Assembly (NCBI RefSeq): GCF_034424315.1
Contig: NZ_CP139972.1
Coordinates: forward strand, 1,302,001-1,366,000
DNA from: Chitinophaga sancti
GTDB lineage: Bacteria; Bacteroidota; Bacteroidia; Chitinophagales; Chitinophagaceae
Direction: 5' to 3'
Length of the DNA: 64,000 bases
The notes below the pieces were generated by a model. It worked only from the letters and a program-made list of their open reading frames with translations, did no database searches and was not told the DNA's origin. Positions 1 to 7,459 of the stretch are shown here, in pieces (within the stretch, counting starts at the first letter, position 1; every line of letters starts with the position of its first letter). The position numbers and the translations under genes are program-made.

Positions 1-391
1 TTTTATAGATGAGGAGGATCACGGAAAAGCGTTTGCACAACTGCATAACCTGCTGGATACGATGCCTGAATTGCTGCAGGACGGTATTCTTCAACACGAA
101 CAGGATATTCTGAAATACGGGATGATAGGATGGGATTGTGGCCGGCTGGTCTTCCTGGCAAGGCTCTGCTACGAGGCCCGGATTATCACCGCAACAGAAG
201 CCTGGGGTTTTATAGATGCAGCGCATGAACTGGCACGAATTACCTATGAAGATTGGGAATCTTACGCGAAAAGCTATGTACTGGGGCGTGCGATGTGGGG
301 CGGTGTTCACTCCGGGAACCGGGATGTAGCGTCCATTACAAGGTATTTATTGGAACGGCAGGATAGCCCCTGGCGCCAGATGCCCTGGTAG
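1..391 (+). CDS. DUF1266 family protein, 5' end outside window
   Basis: The reading frame is open from base 2, so the gene starts upstream and only about 130 C-terminal codons are seen; the ATG at 62 is internal. The block beginning WDCGRLVFLARLCYEA and continuing through the W-rich stretch to YVLGRAMWGG is what I associate with the C-terminal half of DUF1266 proteins, a family of unknown function. No signal peptide or catalytic motif is visible in the part present. The last 14 codons form part of the repeat unit that fills the following gap. Family call is from recall; function unknown. Confidence 0.6.
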   Translation, partial: FIDEEDHGKAFAQLHNLLDTMPELLQDGILQHEQDILKYGMIGWDCGRLVFLARLCYEARIITATEAWGFIDAAHELARITYEDWESYAKSYVLGRAMWGGVHSGNRDVASITRYLLERQDSPWRQMPW

Positions 392-660
392 TATCAATAA
401 TTATAAATGGCCAATTACGACAATATGCAGAAGAGGCTATTGAAACGCAAGGACAGCGCCAAATGCCCTGATAGTATCAATAATTATAACTGGCCACTTA
501 CGACAATATGCAGAAGATGCTATTGGAACGCAAGGGTAGCACCAAATGTCAGATACCCTGGTACTATCAATAATTATAAATGGCCAATTACGACAACATG
601 AAGAAGATGCTATTCGAACGCAAGAACAGCGCCAGATGCCCTGTTAGCATGAATGAATAG
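376..660 (+). repeat. Tandem array built from the DUF1266/DUF6717 junction (83-90 bp units)
   Basis: The marker TATCAATAATTATAA recurs at 392, 475 and 565, giving spacings of 83 and 90 bp, with a last partial unit near 635-650. Each unit joins a copy of the end of the upstream gene (TATTGGAACG...GCCAGATGCCCTG plus stop), the spacer, and a copy of the start of the downstream gene (ACAAyATGmAGAAGAT). The ORF that can be drawn across it (407-601) is a by-product of the repeats. The copies have diverged by substitutions and short indels. Confidence 0.8.
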
Positions 661-678
661 CTATAATTGCACCCTTTA

Positions 679-699
679 AACAACAACAACAACAACAAC
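679..699 (+). repeat. (AAC)7 microsatellite ending at the start codon
   Basis: Seven perfect AAC triplets run directly into the ATG at 700. The tract replaces any Shine-Dalgarno-like sequence and supplies an unstructured A-rich leader, which suits translation initiation in Bacteroidota. Slippage would change leader length by threes without touching the protein. Confidence 0.9.
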
Positions 700-1068
700 A
701 TGAAGAAGATCTTTAGATTTTACAAAACCGATGCCGGCAAGTGGTATATAGATTTACCTGAATGGACGGATGGCATTGAAGCCCTGCAGATGGTAGAGGG
801 AGCTGATACCATGCTCGATACAGTGAGCAATCATACGAATGAATGTTATCTTGAACTGAGTGATACCCCTTTTGAAGAAGCGGATGTATTGAATCTGATA
901 GAAAGCTTGCAGGATAGTATCAGCGGCGGGATTTATACGATGCCGCATTATAAGGGTACAGAGATTAATCACCAGATGTGGCTCTGCGGCGTGACGGAGT
1001 TTGTGTTTAATGGATTGCCACCAAAGATCTATGTAGGGTATCCGGATTGCAGTATCGATGCCAGCTGA
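700..1068 (+). CDS. Small DUF6717-like protein
   Basis: 122 residues starting MKKIFRFYKTDAGKWYID. I chose the ATG at 700; the frame extends back to a TTG at 667, but that part only encodes the AAC tract. No signal peptide, membrane segment or cofactor motif is seen. The pattern FYKTDxGKWYIDLPEW...MVEGADTMLD resembles small Bacteroidota proteins annotated as DUF6717; this is a recollection, and function is unknown. It follows the DUF1266 gene on the same strand, and the degenerate copies of its start inside the upstream array suggest the two genes were once closely adjacent. Confidence 0.6.
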   Translation: MKKIFRFYKTDAGKWYIDLPEWTDGIEALQMVEGADTMLDTVSNHTNECYLELSDTPFEEADVLNLIESLQDSISGGIYTMPHYKGTEINHQMWLCGVTEFVFNGLPPKIYVGYPDCSIDAS

Positions 1069-1089
1069 TTGCAGCACCGATGCCAGCTG
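1046..1089 (+). repeat. 22-bp duplication of a gene 3' end
   Basis: ATTGCAGTATCGATGCCAGC(TG) at 1046-1067 is followed at once by a copy at 1068-1089 with two substitutions. The first copy is the last codons of the DUF6717-like gene and its TGA stop spans the copy boundary. It is the smallest case of the gene-end duplication seen throughout this window. Confidence 0.85.
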
Positions 1090-1257
1090 TGAAGGAAAAT
1101 AATTTTGCTGCTACAACAAGCATCCCTTTAACCTATTCACCCAGGCACTCTTTAATGTAAAATTATCCAAAAATATCCTGCCAGAAATTTACATAAGTGG
1201 TAATGACCGTCATCATGGAAACAATTCATCATCATAGTACAGCTCCCCCCTAAAAGA

Positions 1258-1265
1258 TAGTTTTG
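1258..1265 (+). promoter_or_regulatory. Bacteroidota -7 element (TAGTTTTG)
   Basis: A perfect TAnnTTTG match 17 bases before the ATG of the site-2 protease gene, implying a leader of roughly ten nucleotides. No convincing -33 TTG partner is seen. Confidence 0.5.
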
Positions 1266-1282
1266 TATCAAATAAACTCCAT

Positions 1283-2335
1283 ATGAGAAACGCCGTCAAA
1301 CTCTTCCACATTAAGGGTATCCCGGTGGGGGTACACTGGATCTTCCTGCTGGTTAGCTGCTGGATACTATTTGTTCCGATCATTTCACGTGGCGACTCTC
1401 AAAGTATAGGCTGGACCGCCATGGGCGTGCTGTCTATCTGGGCTTGTGTGATGCTGCATGAACTGGGCCATACCATCGCCAGTATGCACGCTGGTATACC
1501 GGTCAAAAATATACGCCTGCTGCCTACCGGTGGCCTGCCTACTATCGCAATGCAACCTGAAAAAATGAGTCATCAGTTACTGATCACTTTTGCAGGTCCT
1601 GCCGTCAATTTGGTCATTGCCCTGCTGTTACTGCCCTTCCTGGATGAGTATATTCCATTCTGGGATACGCATCAGCTGGTCTTCAATATCACACCCAATA
1701 ACTACCTGATATTTCTACACAATATCAACGTAATGCTCGTGGTGTTTAACCTGCTTCCCGCCTTTCCAATGGATATGGAAAGACTCCTTCCTCCACAGGC
1801 TTCCCTGATGGGTACCCGCATCCTGGGCGTGCTGTTCTTTATCGGTGGCACTGTGACACTGAACCGCTGGCTGGTATTCTTTGGATTGTACCTGCTGCTG
1901 ATGGGCGCTACTGAAAAAAGACTGGTGCTGAAACCAACTGTTAAGAATGTGTGTCTGGGTGACATTGTAAATACTGACTTCAAAACAGTGAATGCCGGGT
2001 TTACCATGGAAGAAGCCAATGCATACCTGCTGGGCGATCGTCACCGCTCTTATGTGGTACTGAACAACCAGTCTCCTATCGGTATCATTGACAGCCAGGT
2101 GATCCATTTCTCACAGGCCCCCGGCTATTACAGGAGAAAAGTATATACGATGATGGACAAGGATGTGAAACTGATGAATGGGAATATGACCATTTTCGAC
2201 TGCTGGGATGAGTTGCCCGAAGAACACCTGGCACAGGTACCAGTGGTGAAAGATGGACGTTTATTGGGAGTGGTGAGCAGGGAAACGGTGAAGGATTTCT
2301 TATCAGATAATGAGAATGCAGTAAGCTTTGGTTAA
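1283..2335 (+). CDS. Site-2 protease (M50) with C-terminal CBS domain
   Basis: Predicted 350-residue integral membrane zinc metalloprotease. HELGH at residues 59-63 supplies two zinc ligands and the catalytic Glu; NLLPAFPMD at 156-164 supplies the third ligand, Asp164. The usual DGG that ends this motif reads DME here, but the Asp is kept. Several hydrophobic segments fill residues 15-220, and the soluble tail (about 225-345) looks like a CBS pair, as in the SpoIVFB-like/CBS subgroup. Such enzymes cleave membrane-embedded regulators or clear signal peptides; the substrate cannot be inferred. Monocistronic, with a -7 element upstream and a hairpin terminator downstream. Confidence 0.85.
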   Translation: MRNAVKLFHIKGIPVGVHWIFLLVSCWILFVPIISRGDSQSIGWTAMGVLSIWACVMLHELGHTIASMHAGIPVKNIRLLPTGGLPTIAMQPEKMSHQLLITFAGPAVNLVIALLLLPFLDEYIPFWDTHQLVFNITPNNYLIFLHNINVMLVVFNLLPAFPMDMERLLPPQASLMGTRILGVLFFIGGTVTLNRWLVFFGLYLLLMGATEKRLVLKPTVKNVCLGDIVNTDFKTVNAGFTMEEANAYLLGDRHRSYVVLNNQSPIGIIDSQVIHFSQAPGYYRRKVYTMMDKDVKLMNGNMTIFDCWDELPEEHLAQVPVVKDGRLLGVVSRETVKDFLSDNENAVSFG

Positions 2336-2360
2336 TAAATAGGACAATTGTTATGTGAAT

Positions 2361-2467
2361 TTATCCAACTTGAAAGTTGACAGCAAAATATAAAACACAC
2401 AGCGATCAAAAAAAACAAAAGGTAAAAACAACGGACAATAAATAGGAACGCTGTCAACTTTGGATAA
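2361..2467. other. Long-range inverted repeat in convergent gap
   Basis: The arm TTATCCAA...AAGTTGACAGC (2361-2384) is matched by GCTGTCAACTTTGGATAA (2450-2467), apart from a 5-6 base insertion in the left arm. About 65 A-rich bases separate the arms. It lies between the end of the protease gene and the terminator hairpin and could form a stem in either transcript. Its role is unknown. Confidence 0.55.
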
Positions 2468-2474
2468 AAGAAAG

Positions 2475-2500
2475 GAGCGGTTGCTGTATGGCAACCGCTC
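2475..2500. terminator. Bidirectional intrinsic terminator
   Basis: Perfect 10-bp stem GAGCGGTTGC / GCAACCGCTC with a six-base loop, flanked by a T-rich tract downstream and an A-rich tract upstream. It can serve both the protease gene and the convergent epimerase gene. Confidence 0.85.
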
Positions 2501-2564
2501 TTCATTTTTATACATTTTACAAGCCATCCAGGCTTAAAAGTTACAAGGTTCCTATTGTGCAATT

Positions 2565-3431
2565 CTATGCAAATAATACCGTGCGCAGGTACTTTGCACT
2601 TTCCGTAATACTTTCATACGGATCGATGGAGAAATTCTCCTGCTCTACTATATAATACTTAATCCCCGCTGTTTTCGCCTGCGCAAAAATCGCTTTGAAA
2701 TTAATACTTCCTTTACCCACTTCTGTATTCAGTTCAGGATTGGCCTTGTCCATATCTTTCACATGCACCATGGTAAAACGACCCGGGTACTTCTTAATCC
2801 ACGCCAGCGGATCCTGGCCGGAACGTACTACCCAGTAAATGTCCATTTCAAAATGCACCTGTGAAGGGTTCGTGCCTTTCAGCAGTTCTTCGTACAGCAT
2901 TACGCCATCTACTGTCTTAAATTCAAAGTCATGGTTATGGTACGCGAGTTTCAAACCATGTTTCTTCGCCTTGCCGGCCAGTTTATTCAGTTCTGCCACT
3001 ATATTTTTGATGTCAGCAGCGGTTTTACGCTTCTTTTCATCGATATAAGCCATGGTCAGGTACTCTTGTCCGAGAATTTTTGCCGCTTCGATAGAAGCGT
3101 CCTGGTCGGCTTCGGTTTCCAGGGCGTAATGGCCGCTTGGGCTGGTCAGACCGTGTTTGGTGAGCAGGGCCTTGAATTCCTGTGCACTGAGCCCCCAGAA
3201 GCCATTCTTTTTGCTATAGCCGTAGGTTTCAACTTGTTTGTAGCCCGCGGCAGCTACTTTGGCAATCACGCCTTTTACATCTTTAGGGAGTTCTTCACGA
3301 AGGGAATAGAGCTGTAATCCTGCTTTGGCATTGATCTTACCAGCAGCCAGTACACTTTTCGACGAGAGGCCAAACGCCAGTCCGGCGCCGAGCAGACCTG
3401 CCTGGGCAAGGAAAGTTCTTCTTGTGGTCAT
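2565..3431 (-). CDS. Secreted sugar phosphate isomerase/epimerase-like TIM-barrel protein
   Basis: 288 residues. The N-terminus MTTRRTFLAQAGLLGAG is a twin-arginine-type leader ending near Ala-Ala at 29-30, so export to the periplasm in folded form is expected. The rest follows the xylose isomerase/AP-endonuclease-2 TIM-barrel pattern, with LQLYSLREEL near residue 40, YHNHDFEF near 163, and the metal-site-like FEMDIYWVVRSGQDP and HVKDMDK segments. Homologues in Bacteroidota accompany carbohydrate oxidation or epimerization, but no such partner gene is adjacent. Substrate unknown. The start is set by the RR leader. Confidence 0.85.
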   Translation of the reverse strand: MTTRRTFLAQAGLLGAGLAFGLSSKSVLAAGKINAKAGLQLYSLREELPKDVKGVIAKVAAAGYKQVETYGYSKKNGFWGLSAQEFKALLTKHGLTSPSGHYALETEADQDASIEAAKILGQEYLTMAYIDEKKRKTAADIKNIVAELNKLAGKAKKHGLKLAYHNHDFEFKTVDGVMLYEELLKGTNPSQVHFEMDIYWVVRSGQDPLAWIKKYPGRFTMVHVKDMDKANPELNTEVGKGSINFKAIFAQAKTAGIKYYIVEQENFSIDPYESITESAKYLRTVLFA

Positions 3432-3584
3432 AATAGTTTATGTGTTTTAGCTCAAAATGATAAATTAGTTTCCGGGAGAAACAAATTAAGACGATAATGT
3501 GAATTTTGCAAACAATGGATTGATCCTTGCAAATACACAGCCCCTATTTCTTCTCAATTTTGCAGCTATAAACAAGCAATAATT

Positions 3585-4325
3585 ATGCAAATTAATGGAA
3601 ACACCATCCTGATTACAGGAGGCACTTCGGGTATCGGACTGGCTTTTGCGGAAGAATTCATGAAACATGGGAATACCGTTATCATTACAGGCAGAAGACA
3701 GGATCGGCTGGACGCCATCCAGGCGCGCATACCGGGTATTGTGGTGAAAAACTCTGATATCGCTGATGCAGCACAGCGGGAAGAACTGGTGAACTGGGTG
3801 TATAGCAATTATCCATCCACCAATGTATTGATCAATAATGCAGGAGTACAACTGGCCATGGACCTGTCTCAACCGGTAGATCCTGCAAGGGTGTATGCAG
3901 AAATAAATACGAACCTGGTAGGTCCTATTCACCTGGGTTCACTGTTTGCGCCTCATTTAGCGGGTCTGCAAAACCCGGTTATTATCAATGTAACCTCTGG
4001 CCTGGCCTGGATCCCGGCTGCTTTCATGCCAGTGTATTGTGCTACCAAGGCTGCTATGCATTCATTTACCCTGTCTCAGCGCTGGCAGTTGCGCAATACA
4101 AATATCCAGGTAATTGAGATAGCGCCCCCCTCTGTGGATACAGAACTTGGGCATGACCGAAGGGAAGATAAGACGCAGTCACACGGCGGTATTCCTATTG
4201 CTGAATTTATTAAGGAAGCGATGGCGGCGCTGATCAATGGTGAACTGGAAGCGCCGATCGGGGATGCGAAAAATTTGAGAGCAAAGGGGGAAACGATCTT
4301 TGAAGCGTTTAATAGCAGGTTTTAA
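3585..4325 (+). CDS. SDR family oxidoreductase, DltE-like
   Basis: 246-residue Rossmann-fold short-chain dehydrogenase. The cofactor motif TGGTSGIG is at residues 11-18, NNAG at 84-87, and the catalytic Ser138, Tyr151 and Lys155 (YCATK) are all present. The C-terminal region resembles the DltE subgroup, but no dlt operon is nearby, so the name only marks similarity. Substrate and cofactor preference are not readable. Divergent from the secreted epimerase with about 150 bp between them, and convergent with the alpha/beta hydrolase gene. Confidence 0.85.
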   Translation: MQINGNTILITGGTSGIGLAFAEEFMKHGNTVIITGRRQDRLDAIQARIPGIVVKNSDIADAAQREELVNWVYSNYPSTNVLINNAGVQLAMDLSQPVDPARVYAEINTNLVGPIHLGSLFAPHLAGLQNPVIINVTSGLAWIPAAFMPVYCATKAAMHSFTLSQRWQLRNTNIQVIEIAPPSVDTELGHDRREDKTQSHGGIPIAEFIKEAMAALINGELEAPIGDAKNLRAKGETIFEAFNSRF

Positions 4326-4348
4326 AACAGGTTTCTGATAATGTTGGT

Positions 4349-4532
4349 GCGGTTAATAAAACTATGTACGCGCGCTCTTAAACCACTATAATTTTTAACA
4401 GCAGGTACTAATACATTGCTGTCAAAAGTTGACACTATCAGATAGTGCGGTTAATAAAACTATGTACGCGCGCGCTTAAACCACTATCATTTTTAACAGC
4501 AGGTACTAATACCCTGCTGTTAAAAATTGCGC
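4349..4532. repeat. 98-bp direct duplication including a gene 3' end
   Basis: GCGGTTAATAAAACTATGTA begins copies at 4349 and 4447, an exact 98-bp step, and about 85 bp align. The second copy runs into the last codons of the minus-strand hydrolase gene. The first copy is a decayed duplicate of that gene end plus its downstream flank, and each copy keeps a version of the terminator hairpin. Confidence 0.85.
4489..4527. terminator. Terminator hairpin overlapping the hydrolase stop codon
   Basis: Perfect 15-bp arms ATTTTTAACAGCAGG (4489-4503) and CCTGCTGTTAAAAAT (4513-4527) around a nine-base loop. The hydrolase stop codon (4506-4508) lies in the loop and one arm encodes its last residues. The stem ends in A/T runs on both sides, so it can work in both directions. 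A weaker copy lies about 98 bp to the left. Confidence 0.75.
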
Positions 4533-5258
4533 TATCTCCGCCAGGGTCTCCGGCGTATCGATATTTGTTAGCGGCCATACATGCTGCTTCCCTTCGTACA
4601 CCACTAACCTGGATTGAGGGATTCGTGCATGAAAGGTCCGGCTATCATCTAGCAGGATCTCCTGCCCTCCTGCCAGGATCAATACCGGCGGAAACGCATC
4701 AAAGCGCAAACTATCCGGACTTACACCGGCATACGCTTTCGCCGCATCATGCAAATATTCCGTAGCAATCACATCCTTCCCTGCATTGACCTCGTGCGAA
4801 GGCAGGTCACTTTCCAGGCGGATCCAGGGAGATAACAATACGACCGCCTTTGGTGCCTTTTCCACCGCAGCAATGACAGACAAGATCAAACCACCACCTG
4901 CACTGTCTCCCATCATTTCCACGTCCACATCATTCAGCGTAGCATATACTTTCAATACATCATTTAATCCCGCCGGATAAGGGTTTTCAGGTGCCAGTGC
5001 ATAATCAATAAACAATACTTTTCGCTTTGCCGCCTTTGCAAAATGCGATACCATCGGGCCATGTGAGGTAATGGAACCTACTGCAAATGCACCCCCGTGT
5101 AAGTATACCAGCAATTTGCCTGCCGCTGCCTCAGCCGGTTCAATCCAATACACAGGTACATCACTGATTGTACCAGGTGTAATAGTGACACCTGCCGCTG
5201 CGGGGTAACTGGTTCCAAGGCTATCAAAGAACTCCCTGTGCGTCTTTATATCTTCCAT
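4506..5258 (-). CDS. Alpha/beta hydrolase, HSL-like esterase
   Basis: Starting at the internal ATG (MEDIKTHREF) gives 250 residues; a longer start at 5291 is possible but adds a non-conserved stretch. HGGAF (54-58) is the oxyanion-hole motif of the hormone-sensitive-lipase family. The nucleophile is Ser119 in GDSAGG, with Asp204/205 and His226 completing the triad. A cytoplasmic carboxylesterase acting on small acyl esters or lactones is likely. It is transcribed away from an HxlR regulator gene, the classic layout for a locally controlled detoxification gene. The coding end is part of a hairpin terminator and of a 98-bp duplication. Confidence 0.85.
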   Translation of the reverse strand: MEDIKTHREFFDSLGTSYPAAAGVTITPGTISDVPVYWIEPAEAAAGKLLVYLHGGAFAVGSITSHGPMVSHFAKAAKRKVLFIDYALAPENPYPAGLNDVLKVYATLNDVDVEMMGDSAGGGLILSVIAAVEKAPKAVVLLSPWIRLESDLPSHEVNAGKDVIATEYLHDAAKAYAGVSPDSLRFDAFPPVLILAGGQEILLDDSRTFHARIPQSRLVVYEGKQHVWPLTNIDTPETLAEIAQFLTAGY

Positions 5259-5296
5259 TGTGCGAATAATTTTTTCCAAAAGTATCCCCACTGGTA

Positions 5297-5348
5297 TACA
5301 TTTGCAAGAGGTTAGCAGAAACTGCCTTACTACGAAAAACTATAGTAA
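5297..5348 (+). promoter_or_regulatory. Promoter and candidate operator of the HxlR gene
   Basis: A perfect -7 element TACATTTG lies at 5297-5304. Downstream, TTACTA (5327-5332) and TAGTAA (5343-5348) form a perfect inverted repeat with a 10-base spacer, in the untranslated leader between the hydrolase and hxlR-like genes. Its size and symmetry suit a winged-helix dimer such as HxlR. Binding is inferred. Confidence 0.5.
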
Positions 5349-5356
5349 TACTGAAA

Positions 5357-5728
5357 ATGAACGCAAACAAAATAAAAGAAAGAGAAAAAATTTCCTGCCC
5401 GGTGGAGTATGCAGTCTCGGTGCTGAGCGGAAAATGGAAATTGAGGATCCTGCATGCTATTATTAAACAAAGCCCGAAGCGGTTTAAGGAACTGGAAAGG
5501 GAGATCAGTGGAATCACCCCCACCATGCTCACTGCACAACTGCGCGAACTGGAAAGAGATGGTATTATTGAAAGGGAAATCTTTGCAACGGTGCCGCCGA
5601 CGGTTGAATACCGGCTTACGGAGTTTGGGAAGACCACCGCACCCATGATGCACGAAATTAAAAACTGGGGGCTAAAGTTGCAGGCACTTAATGCAGTATT
5701 GAAATCTAATGGAAAGAGCACCGCATGA
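5357..5728 (+). CDS. HxlR family transcriptional regulator
   Basis: 123-residue winged helix-turn-helix protein. CPVEYAVSVLSGKWKLRIL near residues 15-33 is the family signature, with a conserved Cys14 that in YodB-type members senses thiol-reactive compounds. The recognition helix falls around SGITPTMLTAQLRELERDG and the wing around PPTVEYRLTEFG. It is divergent from the esterase gene and probably controls it and itself. The last 70 bp are duplicated twice downstream. Confidence 0.9.
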   Translation: MNANKIKEREKISCPVEYAVSVLSGKWKLRILHAIIKQSPKRFKELEREISGITPTMLTAQLRELERDGIIEREIFATVPPTVEYRLTEFGKTTAPMMHEIKNWGLKLQALNAVLKSNGKSTA

Positions 5729-5858
5729 AATTAACAACTGGCCCCTAAGGTTGCAGGCACTCGCCGCAGGTATTGAAATCTAATGGAAAGAGCACTGCAT
5801 GAAATTAAAAACTGGCCCCTAAAATTGCAGGCACTCAACGCAGGTATTGAAATCTAAA
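5654..5858 (+). repeat. 73-74 bp tandem copies of the HxlR gene 3' end
   Basis: GAAATTAAmAACTGG begins copies at 5654 (inside the gene), 5727 and 5801; the third ends near 5858. Each carries TTGCAGGCACT...TATTGAAATCTAA, and the first two also TGGAAAGAGCAC. The gene's TGA stop lies at the first boundary. The two extra copies share changes relative to the gene (CCCCTAA for GGGCTAA, extra CAGG), so one arose from the other. Confidence 0.9.
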
Positions 5859-5865
5859 ACGTCCT

Positions 5866-6253
5866 GTACGTATCTATTTTTCAGCAGCTAATCCGATAGT
5901 AACAGCTATCATCAGGCGATCGCTACCCCCCGCTAAAAACTTAAACAAGTCATTATCTTTTCCTACATAATCAAGCAGCACTTGCTGCCGCATCCTTCCC
6001 CACTCTCAGCCCGGCACAGCACAAATGAATTCACCGCCCCTTAATCCCCCCGTAAGCCCCGGGTTGACCAAGATTGTCACCCACGATGACCTGGTCCTCT
6101 TTAGGCCCTCTATTTGGGCAGTAAGGGCCATTCATTTACATCCTGCAATCTTTAAACGCGATAACTATAAAAACGGAAATAGTGGGAATATAAACGCGAT
6201 TCAAAACCGTCATTTATTATCCCACTATTACTAGAGTTATTGCAAAAAATCAA
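5866..6253. other. Non-coding gap with an inverted repeat
   Basis: Nothing in these bases looks like a gene; the 69-codon frame at 6025-6234 has no protein-like features. AATAGTGGGA (6178-6187) and TCCCACTATT (6220-6229) form a 10-bp inverted repeat just beyond the transporter stop codon and may act as its terminator. AAACGCGAT occurs twice nearby. Confidence 0.5.
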
Positions 6254-7447
6254 CTAGCCTTTGTTTACGAGGCGCTTCAGCAGTACGGAGAATACCAGCG
6301 CAACCACCAGCAACACGCTAAAGCAATACAATGTACCATTATAGCTGCTACTTGCACTTCTGGCTATCGCTGCGAACAGTGGACCCGCCATACCGGCAGC
6401 TGCCCATGCAGTCAGCATATAACCTACGATAGCACCCAGTTCTTTTGTACCAAACAGGTCACTGACATAAGCAGTGGTGGTAGAAAATCCGGCACCGTAG
6501 CAGGATACGATCACGAAGATCATCAGCTGGAATAAAATTGGATTGTGTACACTAGGTAATATCAGGAATGAAGCAATAGCAATGCAGAGGAAGGTGATAA
6601 AAGTCTTAGGTCTGCCCAGCCAGTCAGAAGCTGCTGACCAGCCAATACGACCGCCACCGTTAAAGATCCCCATCAGGCCAACCATTGCCGCAGCTGCTTC
6701 TGCAGAGAGGCCCGCAGATTCCTGTGCCATTGGAGAAGCAGCAGAAATGATAGCGATACCACAGCTGATATTGAGGAAGAACATTACCCAGAGATACCAG
6801 AATTTCTTGGTACGGATCGCTTCTTTTGCAGTCATACCAGTAATTTCTTTTGTCTTGGCAGGTCCGCCATATCCTTCTGGAGGAGGTGCGATATAAGAAG
6901 AAGCAGCCAGGATCACTACAAAGTAGCTGCCGCCCATGATAAAGAATGTAACGGGAATACTGGTGTGATCGATCAGGTACACGATCAGTGGACTACTGAT
7001 CAGTGCAGCAAAACCGAAGCCCATGATTGCCAGGCCGGTTGCCAGGCCTTTCTTGTCAGGGAACCATTTTACTAGTGAGGTAATAGGCGTGATATAGCCC
7101 AGCCCAAGGCCGATACCACCTATCATACCATAAGACAGGTACAGCCCCCACAGTGAGTGTGCATATACTGCCAACCCTGAGCCGGCGATGCCTGCTCCGA
7201 AGAAAAGCGCCGCAAGTCGCCCGGATTTTTTAGGGCCTAGCTTTTCAACATAACTGCCCAGAAAGGCAGCAGACATACCGAGGAAAAAAATAGCCAGGCT
7301 AAATGTAAACTGTGTCTCTTTCAGTCCCCATCCCAGTTGTGCTATTAATGGTTTTGTGTACACGCTCCAGGCATACACAGAGCCGATGGAGAGATGGATC
7401 CCAACTGCGGAGGCTGCGATGAGCCACCTGTTCTTAAGTTTGTTCAT
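6254..7447 (-). CDS. OFA-type MFS transporter
   Basis: 397 residues with about 12 hydrophobic segments. The opening NRWLIAASAVGIHLSIGSVYAWSV and the PEGY segment near residue 195 are typical of the oxalate/formate antiporter family of the major facilitator superfamily, whose members carry small carboxylates such as oxalate, formate or pyruvate. It is last in a minus-strand run after adhE and a kinase-like gene, with 12 bp to the latter, so co-transcription is likely. The adhE context favours export or uptake of a fermentation acid, but that is inference. Confidence 0.85.
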   Translation of the reverse strand: MNKLKNRWLIAASAVGIHLSIGSVYAWSVYTKPLIAQLGWGLKETQFTFSLAIFFLGMSAAFLGSYVEKLGPKKSGRLAALFFGAGIAGSGLAVYAHSLWGLYLSYGMIGGIGLGLGYITPITSLVKWFPDKKGLATGLAIMGFGFAALISSPLIVYLIDHTSIPVTFFIMGGSYFVVILAASSYIAPPPEGYGGPAKTKEITGMTAKEAIRTKKFWYLWVMFFLNISCGIAIISAASPMAQESAGLSAEAAAAMVGLMGIFNGGGRIGWSAASDWLGRPKTFITFLCIAIASFLILPSVHNPILFQLMIFVIVSCYGAGFSTTTAYVSDLFGTKELGAIVGYMLTAWAAAGMAGPLFAAIARSASSSYNGTLYCFSVLLVVALVFSVLLKRLVNKG

Positions 7448-7459
7448 GGTTGTGATGAA

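Noticed and set aside
407..601. 64-codon plus-strand frame after the DUF1266 gene
   Set aside because: It lies wholly in the junction array and its peptide is a by-product of repeated gene-end sequence.
6025..6234. 69-codon frame in the gap before the OFA transporter
   Set aside because: Proline-rich, no start context, promoter or family resemblance; the sequence looks non-coding.
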